From Physcomitrium patens (Eukaryota; Streptophyta; Bryopsida; Funariales; Funariaceae), in NCBI RefSeq assembly GCF_000002425.4, contig NC_037255.1, positions 25,013,389-25,077,388 of the forward strand: a stretch of 64,000 nucleotides of DNA, given 5' to 3'. The notes beneath the pieces are model-generated. The model was not told where the DNA came from. It saw nothing but the letters and a program-made list of their open reading frames with translations, and did no database searches. Each line of letters starts with the position of its first letter. The stretch's first letter is position 1. Of this stretch, positions 36,499 to 50,083 are shown piece after piece. The translations under genes were made by a program, and so were the position numbers.

Positions 36499-37714
36499 AT
36501 GGAGAACCAGGTGCCTTCGGAGAACCAGATTGGTGTCAGTGGGGCGCCTGCGGTTGGTAACCTCAAGCGTAGTTGTGTAACCTCTGCGCTGAGCCCCAAG
36601 GACCGGCACCAGGCGGTGGCGAAATCGTTCGAAGCACCCACCCCTTTCCCGCCCATTCGAAAGGGGCGCGGTTCGAAGAAAGCAAATTCAAAGCCCAGAA
36701 TGGCTCCAAGTCCAGTTAGTGTTCCTCCCAAGTCCAGCCCTTTGAGTACCACAGAGAGGTGCGGGCGTGCGCCATGTTTTTAATTCCCTACTCCCTGTTT
36801 TCACAATTAGAACTCGCTGTCTCGACCCTGTGCACGTTCTCCGCGTGTGCATTCACCAGGTGCCTGATTGATTCGTTTATGTCGATCGCCTCGTTCACAG
36901 CTACTAACCAAAGCCTACTTTGGCAGTATTCACATTGTCATTCCGTTCTTTTGTTGCACCGCTGGTCCAGGCGTCCATGGGTCTCAGTATTTAGTAGTTC
37001 TTGTTGAGGATGCATCACTGGAAAGTCTGCTGAATCCCTGAATGGCTTCGCTGAACCCGGTTTAAATGCAGAGGTGTTTCTGTGCTCTAATGCCAGCAGT
37101 GCTCAGGCCATACTGGAGTGTGTGCTCTTGTGGCAGCTTAAAGTATGTCTATACATAATATTTTAACAATGTTTGCTTGGGAATTTGTGCAGGTATATGA
37201 GTCCAACCGATTCCCTTGTATCCCCGGTCACTAAAGGTGTGCTAGCTCGGAATCGAAGACCTATGCGTTTACTGAACCCCTGGGGTCCACCCAAGGTATA
37301 ACTTCATTCTTGCACACTACGCCCAAAATCAGTGTTGCATTTTGCCACAGGGCACCCAAAGGACGAGAAGTCGATGGTCATTGAACATATTGGATGATCA
37401 AAAGAACTCAGTATGTTGTGTCTATTACAGGAGATGTTGTACAATGAGCTGTGTACATATTATGAGCCTTACTTTCTACCAAGTTGCCTTCGTCCCCCCC
37501 CCCCCCCCAATAAGAGAATAATAATCATAATATTCAAAATGAAAATAGATGAACGATAGTAAAGTAATTATTCACTCTAGGGAAAGGATGAGTTACTAAT
37601 AAATACAGAATGACAATTGAAAATCTAACATTTGTGGCTGATTGACTACAGGCCCTTGAGAACACCTTCCAAGGAACGGTTCAAACATTGAAACCAACCC
37701 TTCAGCAGCGTTGA
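36499..37714 (+). CDS. Small Ser/Thr-Pro-rich protein of unknown function
   Basis: Three exons, 36499-36758, 37193-37295 and 37652-37714, join in frame to 426 nt, 141 aa, with clean GT-AG borders. I do not recognise the family. It is rich in proline-directed phosphorylation sites (LSPKD, APSPVS, SSPLS, MSPTD, VSPVTK). The N-terminal half is basic and probably disordered (KGRGSKKANSKPR). The most conserved-looking block spans exons 1-2, RYMSPTDSLVSPVTKGVLAR, followed by NRRP and a Trp-containing NPWGPPK. There are no membrane segments or cysteine clusters. Upstream E2F-type sites and the many Ser-Pro motifs suggest a CDK substrate expressed in dividing cells, which is inference. It lies head to head with NPC1, 3.4 kb away. 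The second intron holds a C15 run. Confidence 0.65.
37494..37508. repeat. 15-nt poly(C) run
   Basis: Homopolymer C15 within intron 2 of the small gene. Long C runs are rare in an AT-rich genome; assembly length may be unreliable here. Confidence 0.9.
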
Positions 37715-39412
37715 ATTTTGGCGTCCGAGTGTTTCTTAACAACGCCAAACCAGGTTGGTTGAAGGACTTTCAATTAGGTTCGACAGACTTGTCGACCGGA
37801 GCCCAGCCCGTTGCCAAAGCCTCCGTGATGTGAATAGAAGTATTCTGATGTTAACTTTTCAAGTGTAGAACTTTCAACGAAGGCTTTAGCATCCCTTCAT
37901 AAGCTATCAATATTCAATTAGGGTAATCTGAATATATTACCTGTGAGACTGAATCTTTTCCTTGGCCCTTTTCAATCAGTAGCGAGCAAGTCGGGAAGTC
38001 GATCGTCCACGTAGAAGTTGCTGATCATTGTGCTCTGTGTAACGTCTGAGTACATGTAAATTTTTGAGTTAACCATTCATCGCATATTTAACTTCTGTTG
38101 TAAGAATGTTGATGTAGCAAAGATACTTGATTTATAACCTTTTTATCACCCATATTTCTGGAAACCTTTGGAACATTACATGATCACGTGTGCAACGGAC
38201 GAGTCTAGTTTGTTGTGAGAAGCACCCGCAAGGCCCTTCTACGATATGGAATTCGTCACTTCTTCAACGACCATCTCACATCTTAACTTTTCGCATGTTT
38301 ACATGGACTGTGTAGTGTGACGGATGCTTGCCTCTGGACTCAATGAAGTGGTGCATGTGTTCATCAAACCATCTAACAGTAAACTACAGCTTATCATCCA
38401 CTTCTAAGATTTATCTTGTACAACCAACGACAAGTTAATGACCTTGTTGGTTGTCAGCTTTGTCCAAATGAACAAGGAAAAGCGAAGCTGAGATGTGCTA
38501 ATGCTCAATTACATAATCTGTTTTGTAGCACTCAATTTCCCTCATCTGTTTCATCACTCTATACGTTTGTTTAGTTGTAAAATTCCAAAGTGATGTTATA
38601 CGTAACACACGAAGATTAATTGAGCCTTCTAGACAATTTCAACAAAGACATCGATCTTTTACTGTTTAATCAACGTACATTCTCCAAACATATGAGTAAA
38701 TTTTTCTTATTTACAATTCTAAATAAGATCAAATTTACATGTTTTAAAAATAGATTATTTATTAAAACAAGTTTAATATGTATTATCCTATTTGACATAT
38801 TTATATAAGTCTGATATATTAAAAAAATAAATATTTATTAGTAAAAATAATATAAGACCATTAAAACCACAAAATAGTCATTTAAAACATATTACAAGTA
38901 ATTTTCTATTAAAAAATATGTATGACTTTTGAAAATTTAATAATTAATTATATTATTAATATATAATATAATATAATATAATATATATTTTAATACTCAA
39001 GTATATATACAATAATAAACTTAATTTATATTATTAAATAATTTAATAAATACATAGGATTTAACTTGATTCTTTGTATATATTGTATATGTATATATAT
39101 TTTTTTATTAATAAAAGAAGTTGCTTGAAAGATTTAAATTTTTTATATTTTTATATTTTGAAAAAAATATTTTTAAAGATTAAGATTTGATAAATATGTT
39201 TTCTTTTTGGCATTAAATTAAGACATTCAATAATGTTCTTTAGTTCTTATATTTTGAGCTAATTGATTGCTTTAGAAACTTTGAGAAACTTTTTTATACC
39301 TTTCAAATTTATATTATTTTTGTTCTAAGGTAGTGGCATATCATTGCTAAGAATTGTATCACTATTTTTGCTAAAATTAGATATTTATACTTAGTAGTTT
39401 GTAGTTTTATCA
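37715..39412. other. Downstream region of the small gene, then AT-rich DNA
   Basis: 37715-38600 is GC-balanced, without a coding exon I can support; it should include the 3' UTR. An imperfect inverted repeat (ACAACCAAC...GTTGGTTGT) lies near 38419-38454. From about 38620 the sequence turns very AT-rich and shows nothing readable up to the LTR of element C. Confidence 0.5.
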
Positions 39413-39810
39413 TGTATTAAAGACAATAGTTCAAGGAAGATATATAAACAATTGATATAAGTATCAATGACAGATGACAAAATGATAATAAAAAATATAT
39501 ATATTGAAGAAGAAACTAGAATGGCTATAGTTCAAGATTAAAAAACTAGAGACTCTTGAAACTGAACTAGAAGCAAGAAAGAAATTGGCAAGAGTTAACT
39601 TGTATCACAAGCTACCAATACATGGCTAATTTGTTGGCCAAATGTTCAACCTATCAATCACCTATAGATATGTATAAAAGTGAAATTACATCTATAAAGC
39701 TTATACAAAGCTTATGTATAAGATATTATCAAATTAATATATTTTTTTTATCTATTTCTATTTATTCATATTATCTAAATAATTATTAGAGTCAACATGT
39801 ATGTTTGATA
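39413..39810 (-). repeat. 3' LTR of element C (shortened)
   Basis: On the minus strand it starts TATCAAACAT directly after TAGAAGGAAGAATAA, which corresponds to the polypurine tract TAGAAGGGGAGGTAA of element A. The GCTTCTAGTTCAGTTTCAAG block and the TATA region are kept. At about 400 bp it is shorter than the 561-bp LTR of A, so part has been deleted or is too decayed to align. The low-coordinate end is approximate. Confidence 0.65.
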
Positions 39811-39959
39811 TTATTCTTCCTTCTAAGAATGAATTCTACAAGGATCTGCAATTAGATGATTAAAAAGTCCAAGATGTAATGAATTGTATTTACTATAGAT
39901 TTTTATCTTTCTTACCTTTGAAGGTAGTTCATAGGTCCTTCTAGCTATTAATAATGATC

Positions 39960-40115
39960 TATTCTAGGAAGAAAAGACCACCCTCATATTCAATCATTGT
40001 TAATGCCTTTATAACTTCCTTCAAATAAAACATTTATACAACCATCAGAAGTTGTTTTTACCTCCAATAAAATCACTAAACATCATAAATCTCTTCCAAG
40101 ATCATGATACTAAAT
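39960..40115 (-). pseudogene. Remnant of the accessory ORF in element C
   Basis: Minus-strand sequence corresponds base by base, apart from C/G-to-T/A changes, to 55849-56005 of element A, including the ILLEVGT and LFEGSYEG coding blocks and the GGTGGTCTTT segment. It shows that the extra ORF is a family trait and not an isolated acquisition in A. Confidence 0.75.
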
Positions 40116-40453
40116 GTGTTATATCTTCCTATCTATTTGAAGAAGAACCTAAGGTTCTTGAAGGTCTTTATCTCTATTATGTCATCTTGAAGGTTGTGGC
40201 AATTACAATGTCTCATATAATAAGTTAACAAATGATCATTCTTGAATTGAATTTGTTGGATATTGGTTCTCCATCTTGTTAGTCCCACTAATATAAAGAA
40301 ATTGTAATAAAAGATAGAAAATGGAATGTAATCTTTATTGAAGATCTTTTTTTTAATAACAAAAAATTACTTGACTCTTTATCTTGATTTTTGTGGATGT
40401 TGATGAAAAGCTTTGATTTTTTTCATTGCATTTGTATGATTCTTGAATAATTT

Positions 40454-40834
40454 CTATGTAAGTTCATTAGAATCATATCTATACCAATAAATAAGATATT
40501 CCCACCTATTTTGACACCGCCTTGAATCTAAGACTTGTTCTACTTCAAACTCTTGATTATTATCTACTTTTATAGAATGAGGTGGCATTTGTTTTTTTCT
40601 TAGAATATTCATTGTATTATATGACTCAAAAAGAGACATATGAAATATCAGATTAATCTTTATAAATTCCAATAGATTTAATTGATATGCAATTGGATTA
40701 ATTTGTTTACAAATAAGATGATTAAAGTCTAGAATAATCCAACTTGTCACAAAGGCATTTAGTTTTGATATTATAATAAAGTAATCATATTTTGTTACTA
40801 ACATGGAATTGAGGTTATTTCTTATAATAGTCAT
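40454..40834 (-). pseudogene. Integrase C-terminus and chromodomain remnant of element C
   Basis: A 126-codon open stretch matching the end of the element A polyprotein: QINPIAYQLNLLEF, then FHMSLFESYNTMNI, then the chromodomain EVEQVLDSRRCQN and EYLIYWYRYD. Aromatic-cage and fold residues are largely kept while Arg and Gly codons have been lost through G-to-A changes. Confidence 0.85.
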
Positions 40835-42447
40835 TTACATTGGTCTTTTATTTTTCTTGAGCTTCCTTTAATTGTACCTTCATTCTTATATATAATTCTA
40901 ATAAACAATTTTTCAAATCTTCTATATACGATTATTGATTTTTAAAATATCAAAAATATTAAATTATAGATGATAACCATAATCATATTTGTTGAATAAA
41001 AGAATATATTGTGATATTATAAGAAAACTTTGCCAATGGCAAAAGAGTTGTTTAATAATTTTGATAGTAGTTGATGGTACATTACAAGTACTGCTTTAAT
41101 ACTTAATTCACCTATTTGGTTTATCTATCAATTTAAAGATGAAAAGTCAAGAATATTTTTATATTCACCTTCAATATTTTAAAAAAATATCTTTAAAATC
41201 TTGATAAAAATTATATTTTTTTATAAAATATAATATCCTTTGATAATCTATGATAACAATAACTATTATTAACAAATAATTTAGCTATTTTTTCACCAAT
41301 GATAGATTTTATTCATGATACAAAATATGCTATCTTAGTAAAAAGGTCTATTATCACAAATATATAATCATATGTACTTGAAGTCGGAAGATCTATGATA
41401 AAATCTATATAATTAGAGGACCATGATTATTTTAGTATAAGTAGTGATTATAAAAGTCTATAAGGTGGATGACAAGGAGTTTTTTTTAACTTGAATAAAT
41501 ATCATATGATTGTACAAAGTATTTGATTGCCTTCCATATTTGAAGACACCAAAAGCATCTTGAGATTAATTCTAAGGTTTTGTTGTATTCAAAATGTTAT
41601 ATTGTTAAAAAGTTGTGGCAAGCTTAAAAAGCTTGTAATTATATTTTATCTTTTGGATCATATAAGCACCTTTTAAAATAAAATAGATTTTTCTTGAATT
41701 CAAATTTAGATGTATTAAGAGATTTTGAAGAATTATTCTTAATATCACAAATAAGAGGATTAGAAGACATGTTTAATTGAACTTACTTTAAAAAAGTAGA
41801 ATCAATAATTAATATTTATTTCATTATTCAAAGATGAAATTGCCTTAGATTCAAGAAAAATATCTATTATTGATTAAAAGATACATCTTTTTTTTTGATA
41901 TATGATGAAATTATTTAGAAAAGATATATAACAAATCTTTTTTTTGGCCAATAAGTAATCTTGAATTCAAATCTTGACAAAAACATGCTCCAATGGATTT
42001 GGCAAGAATTCAAAATATGTATTGACTTAAAATACTTAAAGTTCTTGTGATTCATATATACTGTGACTAGACTAAAAGTGCTTTTTAGATAATGGTGTCA
42101 TTCTTAAAATGAATCTTTAATTACAAGAAATTCTTTACTATGGATCTTATACTTAATCTCAATTATTGAAAATCTACTTTAATGAAAAGCTACTAAGTAA
42201 AATTTATCATTTGCTTCTATTTCTGATAATACAATATCCAAAGCAAAGTCCAATGCATCTATTTCCACAAAGAATGGCCTTGAGAAGTTGACACAATATA
42301 ATATTGGTTCAAAAACAAAGACCATCTTCAAAGCTTCAAATGCTACTTCTACTTCTTGATTCTACTTAAGTTTGTCTTTATAAGTCAAATCTGTAAGTAG
42401 AGCTACAACTTACAAAAATTTCTTGATAAATATTTAATAGTAATTGG

Positions 42448-42592
42448 CTAATTCAAAAAATATTTTATATATTTTTTATTATTTTTGGAATCTTCCAATC
42501 CATAATGGTTTGAATTATTTTTAGAATCAATTATAAATCCATCATTTGAATTGATGAATTTTAAAAGGTCAACATAAGTAGTATAAAATATA

Positions 42593-42627
<35 letters not shown>

Positions 42628-42666
42628 CTTAGCATAAAGTTTTACATTTCTTAGTTTTTGGAACAC
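42448..42666 (-). pseudogene. Reverse transcriptase C-terminal remnant of element C
   Basis: Minus-strand reading LRNVKLYAKI, then YVDLLKFINSNDGFIIDSKN, equals the LRDARLYAKM and QVDFLGYIISNDGLMMDSKK stretch of element A just after its YLDD active site. A T30 homopolymer (42595-42624) has expanded within it, replacing the short EKC segment. Confidence 0.8.
42595..42624. repeat. 30-nt poly(T) run inside element C
   Basis: Homopolymer expansion within decayed reverse transcriptase sequence. Confidence 0.95.
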
Positions 42667-44960
42667 ATAATGAATATAAAACTTATATATTTTTTTATTT
42701 TTAAAATAGATTAAGATGTCACCTAAATAACAAATAACAAAATTTTCTAAATTTTTTTAAAAGACATCATTCATTAGATGTTGAAAAACTATTGATATAT
42801 TTATGAATCTAAAAGGGATGACATTATATTCAAAATATCCATACTTGATTTGAAATGAAATCTTATATCCATCTCCTTCTTTGATTTTACTAGATTGTTT
42901 GTTCTTTGTAGATTTATTTTTGTATAGAGCTTAATTTGATTTAATTAATCAAAAAGTCCAAATATCAAAAATAGAAGGCAACTATTCTTGATGGTGATCT
43001 TATTGACTCCTTGATAATTGATACACATTTGTAATGATCAATCTTTTTTCTTTTGAACAAGATTAGAGTTCTTGTTGGAGATTTGAAATGATGTATGAAT
43101 TTTTTGACCAATTTTCTTCAATATACTCTTTGAATTCAATCAATTCATTTTGCAATAAACTATAGATTGGTTTAAATGGCATTTGAATTCTCTCTTGAAG
43201 GTCAATTGAGTAATCATAAGAAAATATTATTAAAGTATATCCATATTTTATTTTTTTTAAAAATATCTTGATAATCTTGATATAAGCTTAAAATATTACT
43301 TGAAGTTTTTTTTATCATTAGAAATAAGTATGCCATAAATAACTTAAGGTTATCCTTCTATTATAGCATATAAGAAAGTTATTATAGTTATAAATACACG
43401 TTTGATTGCATTAGACTTATGATTTTTTACTTAATTAGTAACACTAGTTGCTATTTCTATAGGAAAAATTTCATGAGTAATATCTCTAAAAAACAACAAA
43501 AGACCATCCATGACTTCTATATGAACATGTTTAGTTTTCTTTACTAAAGATAAGTTATGTCTTTTAACAAACTCTTTATCTAAAAAATAAGCTAAAACTC
43601 TTGAATCTATTTAAAGAAAAGCTTTATAATTTTTAAGTCTTAAACTAATATCTTATGTAAAACAAAAAGAGGGTTTTAAAGAGGGAATATGATATTCATT
43701 AGATGTTGTAAAAGTTTCCACCTACATGTCCTTATTATAGCTAGATAAATTTTTTTTTGACATATTATCTTCTTTGATAGTTATATTTCTCATTTTGTGG
43801 ATATATTAATTTTTTGAATAATGTCATGTAATATATTTAGATTTTCTATAATATAAGCACAATCCTTCTTGTCAATAATAAATATTTTTTTACTCAATAA
43901 AAGATTTAAAATATATTATATTAATTTACATATCTTCTATTTTCAAATATATGTGTTGAAAAGAAGTTAGTGTTGATATTAAAATATAATAACGTTGAGG
44001 CCTACTTATGCAACTCTTAGATCAAATTTCAAAAAATTAGTTGTCACACTTTATAACAAAGTCAATTGCTTGATTCAATGTTTAAGGATTAAGTAAATTG
44101 AGTATCAATTTTTATTTTTTATTTTTTATCTCATATTATAATTTATAAAGAAATTAGGTAATGAATGCAATATTATCTTACTTGATATTACTTATAAGTT
44201 ATTAAAACTATGAAGCATACAACATTATAGTTTGATGGCTTTGTCACACAATACAAATCTTGTTGGTTGCAACATAAATTGCATCATGTTTTCAATACAT
44301 GTATTAAATATCTATTAAAAAAGTCTCCAAATTATTAAGTATTAGTTCATGTCATTTAAAAAAGATTAAAATCATAATAATATAGAACATAAAAGTAATA
44401 TTTTAATAAACCTAATTTGTGGTCTTTAAATTGGATAGCTTTGGAGTTGAAGTTTAATTGCTAATTATACTTGATTGATGAATCCTTAAAACTCAAATCA
44501 TGTACCATCAAAATTCTTGAGGAAGACTATTATTGATTTTTAAATACTTGAATGGTGTTCCACCATAGGAGGAATAATATGATTTGGTATAGATATTGAA
44601 GAAATTCTAATTATCTCTATATCTTTACTTATTGCCAATCTTGTTGCTGCTTATGGTAGAAAATTGAATTGATGTATAGTAAGTACTAACTCTTTCAACT
44701 GCACTTGTATTTATACCATTGTATCCTTCATTTCAATAAGCTCTACCATAATTATATAATAAAAAAAAAAAGATGTCTGATATCTCTTAAGATAAATAAA
44801 AGAGAAGATTAGAGAATAAAAGAAATTCTAATAACAATATCAGTTTAAAAGTAGGTAATTCACAACTTCTAATATCCTTATGTTTTATTGTGAGTGGATT
44901 TTTCTCCTCTCACTTAAATTTGATTAAATTAGATTATAACTTAGATTAAAGCTCAATATT

Positions 44961-47900
44961 AATTGATGTAGAGATGCAGATCATATATAAGAAAAATAAA
45001 AACCAAAATGATATAATAATCAAGATTAATCCAATAACACAACAAGTTAGTTACACATTTTTATGATTTGATTTTTAGCATTTGTAGTTCATTTAGTTAA
45101 GTACCTTCCAAGACTTATTCCATCAAATTTAAACTCTGAAAATTATAAATTAGAATAAAATAAAATAAAAAACAATGAATACCACGCTAGAGTGATAATC
45201 TAGGGCTTTCTAAGATGGTATTAACCATATAAATCGGAGTTCTATATAAAAAATTATCTACGGATGATGTTTTGATGACAAAACTTCATTTAGAATTGGA
45301 AATTCAGTAATAAATAGCCTTAAATATTTAAGTTCACTACTAACATGATGTTAAGATTTTAAAGATAAAAGATGAAAGTTGGAAGATTAAAAAATTAAAA
45401 GTAAAAAGTAAAAAATAAAATTAAAATTGAAGTTATAATTAATAATTAAAAGTTAAGTGAAAGTTCAAAAGTAACAAAAGTAAAAATTGAAGATTAAAAG
45501 TAAAAATTTAAAGATAAAGGTTAAAAGTAAAAGTTTAAAGTTGAAGATTAAAACTAAAAGTTTAAAGGTTAAGATTAAAAGAAATAAAAAAAAATAAAAG
45601 ATCATATTAATTTTTATTTTATTTTTTGTTTTATCCTTAAAGTGTAAAAATGGATGGAAAGATAAGAATTCAAGATTAATTTCTAGAGTAAGGTAAAAAG
45701 TACTTTGAAATTATTAAATAATATTAATTAATGATAAAAGACGAATGAGTGATAATATAGTAATTTAGGTGCTAAAGGATGTGATTAGAGGGTGATTAGG
45801 GAAGGAAAACTTACTTAGAGTATGTCCAGTTGAAGGCATTAGATTACTTGTTGTTCAGAAATTTGCCAACATTCTCCTACAGGTCCTATGTGTTTGAAAT
45901 TTTTTGTGGCTGAGGTCGACTTAGAGTTGCTCCTATCTACCAAATTTCATGGTGATCCAAGATTTGACGTCCGAGATATGTGTTTTCAAAGCAAGATGAC
46001 TTGAGCTACTTAGGTAGTAGACCCTTTTTTACTTAAGAATTCACTAAAAATTGGATAATACTTTAAAATTGACAAATATAATTTTTCCTAAAACCAAACT
46101 TAGTAGACTTCCTTCTACAATAAATTTCAGTACAAAACTGTAGGTAAATACTAAGATAAATTTTTTCAAAGATGGTTGTTCAAAACTGCCAAAGCAGCAA
46201 ATTCTTTAGCATTTAAAAATTTATTAAAAATTTGATATAGCTTGGGAATTCGTGATTTAGATTTTGTGGTAAACTAAACTTTAGAGTGCATTCATTTCAA
46301 TAATCTACATCAAAGTTGAGTCAGAGGTCGCCAAGTTATAGATTTTTTAAGCCGATGCTCCTACTTTGCCAAGGCAATAGATCCTTGCCACCTTGAAAAC
46401 TCGCAAAAAATTCATCATAACTTCAAATCAAGCGTGCCTTATGCCGTTATAAAGATTAGAGTGAGTAAAATCTGCTTACAAAGTTTCACAAAAAGAAAAT
46501 AAAAAGAGATAGACTGAGCAAGTTAAAACCAAGGCCATATAAGTTTAAAGAAGAAGATTTGCATTCACAAGGTGGGGGGACATTTTACCATGGCTTCACC
46601 ACAAGAAGATGGAGAGAGAGAGGGAGCTTGGCCACCCAATCCCTCTTAACTAGGTGGAAGGGGGCCCAAAAGGGGCGGACACATCTCCACCATCAAAATC
46701 GGAAAATTCCTAAACAATATCAAGGGTCCTCAATAACTTTCAGCCTAACCCTGATTTCAAGGCTGGAAATGCCTATAACTCAAGAACTAATACCTTTTTG
46801 GTGAAACTAACACCACTAATGTCTCTAAAACATATTTTTATCCTAAGATCAACTATCCACAAGCCCAAATCGGACTTCTAAATCATAAGAACCAATTAAT
46901 TTGCTAATTTAGTTGTAAATTTCAATTACAATTCTAATTCTAATTAGCCCACTTGGAAATCAGCAAGGGTTCTTGCCATCAAAGCCTTCATAATCACCAT
47001 TCTTCAATTTAAACTCCCTTAAGCATGAACTCTTGCCAAATCCAAAATCTAATTACAAATTGGCTTTGAATTAATACGCTTGTGATTTTTTCTAATTTTC
47101 TTTTTTTTCAATTTCAAGTAGTGATTAAAATCACAATGAGAGGAAACTCCACCAAAAAATTTAGCTTGTCTCCATCCTTTTAAGATCATCATTAATTTAA
47201 CAATTAGACTTTATAGTTTTAATCCAATTAAATTGCAAAATAAAATTTAAGCTTAAAAATCTTGATATTAATTAAGAAGATAGAGTAATTAGGTTTAAGG
47301 GACTTTCTAATCATAGTCAAATTAGAAATTATTATTTGAATTAAAAATTAAGATTGTGGATTAATTTAAGATGTAATTCCAAAGATATAAAAGAAAAATT
47401 CTATTAAAATTGTAGTTCTATCACTAAAAAAAAAGATTTAAAGTAATTCAAGAAAAAAAATTATAGACCTTCTAAATTTATTATATTTTCTTTTGAGTTT
47501 TAAAATAGTTAATCAATCTACTAATTAGAAGTATTCATCTAATTAATAATGTAAAGATATGATTAAAGTCATAATTAACTAAAAAAACTAATTTACATCT
47601 ATTAATTAGTTATATTTGTATTAAAATTAATAAAAATATGTTAAAAGTTACAAAAAGAATTATAAATAACCATTGATGCTTTTAATTATACTCACACTTA
47701 TCAAAAAAAGAAAAAATATCACACATGTCCTTTAAAATATTTTTCAAAATATCAAGAATATTCCTTAAGTTTTGATGATATTGCACGTATCCATCAACTT
47801 TGTAATAATTACAAATTTATCTTTTGGGCTAATAATATATATTTTCTTATTTTTTTTAGTTTTAAATGAGGTTCAAAGTCAATGTTCTTTTGTATTATCA

Positions 47901-48696
47901 AAGACTTGCAAGAACCTCTTACCTTCACTCAATTTTAATAATCAAAGCTCCTCTTATAACTTCTTCACTTATTGTTGTATCCTTTGCAACACATGCTACA
48001 ATACTCCATGTTATCAACTCACCTACTCCAAACACCAATTCTATTGAACAAATTATTACATCTAAGATTTTAAAAAGAATACAAGTAATAAACATTCTTT
48101 ATCTAATTTTAAGTACAACCTCAATATCAAGTAAGAAGATTAAAGTATTCATTGTGTAAGTCATTTACATGCTGTATTTGTGGTCTACTTATTAGATGGT
48201 TATACATATCATCATTGTTGAAGAAAGACAAAAAAAATAAAGATCTTAAATTTGAAGAAAAAAAAAGAAGATGTTAAGATAAAAGAAAAGAAAGAAGACA
48301 CAATGAAAAAGAAGGTCGAAGTAAAGGAAGAGAAGAAAGAAGAATCTTCCATTTCAGTGGTAATGCAAGTGTAATATCGTTACTTTTAGTCCACATATAG
48401 AACTGCCTATGAATATCCTCCTTAAAGATTTGAATATAAATGAAGCCAATCTTATACACCTCTTTATTTCAATTACCACATGAATTATAGTTTTCAAATT
48501 TTCTTATATAATCTCAAGTATATAAAGAACATCAAAATAGCCTATTAAAACTACCTTGCAATTTAAAACATTGTTTAATATGTCTAAAAATATTAATGCA
48601 AGGTGATTTGAAGGGAATTACAGTAGTGTATACTAAATTAAATAACTAAGACTTCCTCAATAGATTATGCCTAAAGCTATTATTGTTGTATTACAT
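44961..48696. other. Unclassified repetitive DNA between elements C and B
   Basis: Holds a purine-rich degenerate tandem array (45360-45600), then a stretch of about 45760-47050 that is clearly less AT-rich than its surroundings and looks like LTR or leader sequence of some other retroelement (CCATGGCTTCACC and long G runs near 46570-46680). 47050-48696 is AT-rich again. No protein domain was read. Confidence 0.45.
45360..45600. repeat. Degenerate AAGTTAAAAG-type tandem array
   Basis: Irregular tandem copies of phrases such as TTAAAAGTAAAAGTT, period about 13-16 bp, nearly devoid of C on the plus strand. Confidence 0.75.
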
Positions 48697-50079
48697 TATC
48701 GTATTGTAACACAACTATATGGTGAAAATATAAATGAAAAAGATTTTATTAATATTTAGTCATCTTAGTTGATAAAAGCTCAATACAATTTAGAAAGGCT
48801 TTATAAAAGATTTTAGAGTATTTTCTTGTCTTGATAGCTAGTAGATAAAAGATTGTCATTAAATTTTCTTTCTAGATTGTAGAAACTATTTTACCACTGT
48901 AGAAAGGCCATAAATTAGAAAAAAAAGGTAGATGAAGTAAAAAAATGATATGGTAGATAATAAAGTGAAGTTGAGGACAGGAAAGTACTGAAAAACCTCT
49001 AGGATAAGTAGGATTGATATCGAGGAGATAACCATTTGTGGGTCGGGGTCGAAACCAGACTTCTAGCCACTAAAACGGCTGCTTAGGGCAAAGTAGGGGA
49101 GCATTTGGAGATCGGGATTTGGGGTCGGAGAGCTAGCTTTAAGCTCCTTTCAAAGATGTAAGACTTAGTTTCATAGAGTTTGGGAAGACTTTGCAATAAT
49201 TGTTCAAAGTCAGTGTTTGTATTGGTGATTTGGATTTTTTGCAATAAAGTTAGAGCTAGTACTCTTGACTGTTTTGTGAAATTGGAGAAACATCTACAGT
49301 TGAAATTTTAGAGATGTCTAGATGGTTGAGTATGCTAAGTGCATGCAAAATTTTGTATTAATCTAATAATATGGATAGAGGATATTTGATCATTAGTGTA
49401 AAGAGGTATTAGAAGTTGGCACATTGGGGTTGTTTAGAGTTTCTGCAATATCTGGAGACCTACTAGTTGGAATAAGGTGAATTTTAGCTTAATAAGTCGA
49501 GGACTTAAAGGCGAAGCTGCACACAAAGTTTGAAAGAGAATTAACGGTTGGAAAAGGAGAAATTGCAATTCAAAGTTCATCATCAACTTTCTAGGCGGCA
49601 GTCAAGGGACATCAGTGTAGATTTATGGTGTTTTCTTGCAATCTATAAGTTGGATTGGATTGAAACTTCTTGAGCATTTAGAAGACTTGTAAAGACACTA
49701 GTGGTAGAAGTTTTATAACAATCCGACGATCAGATTGGAAATTACAGCTTGTCGAAGCTTGTTGTCTAGGATTAGGGTTAGGGTTTAAAAATTAAAAAAT
49801 TAAAAATTAAAAATTAAAAAAGAGAATAATACTAATAAAAAAATAAAATAAAACCAACAAAGTAATAAAAGAATTTTTACTTATAATAGCTTAAAGTTTT
49901 TTAAAATAGTATTTCTAAGCACTTTGTATTGGGATTAAGCTTTTGCATTGAAATCCGAAATAGTTTGTATTTAGATGGTTGAAACCCACTAGATTACTTG
50001 GATACTTGCAAAACATTATTTTATCTTCCACAGCCAGATGCTCGGTGCGTTCTCAAGCAAGATAGTATGTAATAAAATA
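48697..50079 (+). repeat. 5' LTR of element B
   Basis: 1,383 bp. Starts TATCGTATTGTAAC, where the right LTR has TGTCGTATTGTAAC, so the terminal TG has become TA by a G-to-A change; the end AAAATA corresponds to ACGACA on the right. Contains an (AAAAATT)n stretch at about 49786-49822 and a telomere-like GGATTAGGGTTAGGG just before it. Confidence 0.9.
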
Positions 50080-50083
50080 TAAG

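Larger units (their letters stand above)
39413..44960 (-). mobile_element. Element C: highly AT-converted chromovirus of the element A family
   Basis: A minus-strand relic that follows element A along its length: gag start near 44749, reverse transcriptase around 42448-42900, integrase core near 41350-41410 (IIDLPTSSTYDYIFVIID), integrase end plus chromodomain at 40834-40454, accessory-ORF remnant 40115-39960, polypurine tract, then one LTR (39810-39413). Nearly all differences from A are C-to-T or G-to-A, so many codons have become Lys, Asn, Ile or stop. The leader is recognisable to about 44950, but no 5' LTR was found beyond it; the element seems truncated there. Confidence 0.8.

Noticed and set aside
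46559-46804. 81-codon open frame in the less-decayed segment
   Set aside because: No recognisable domain and no splice or initiation context; more likely LTR or leader sequence.
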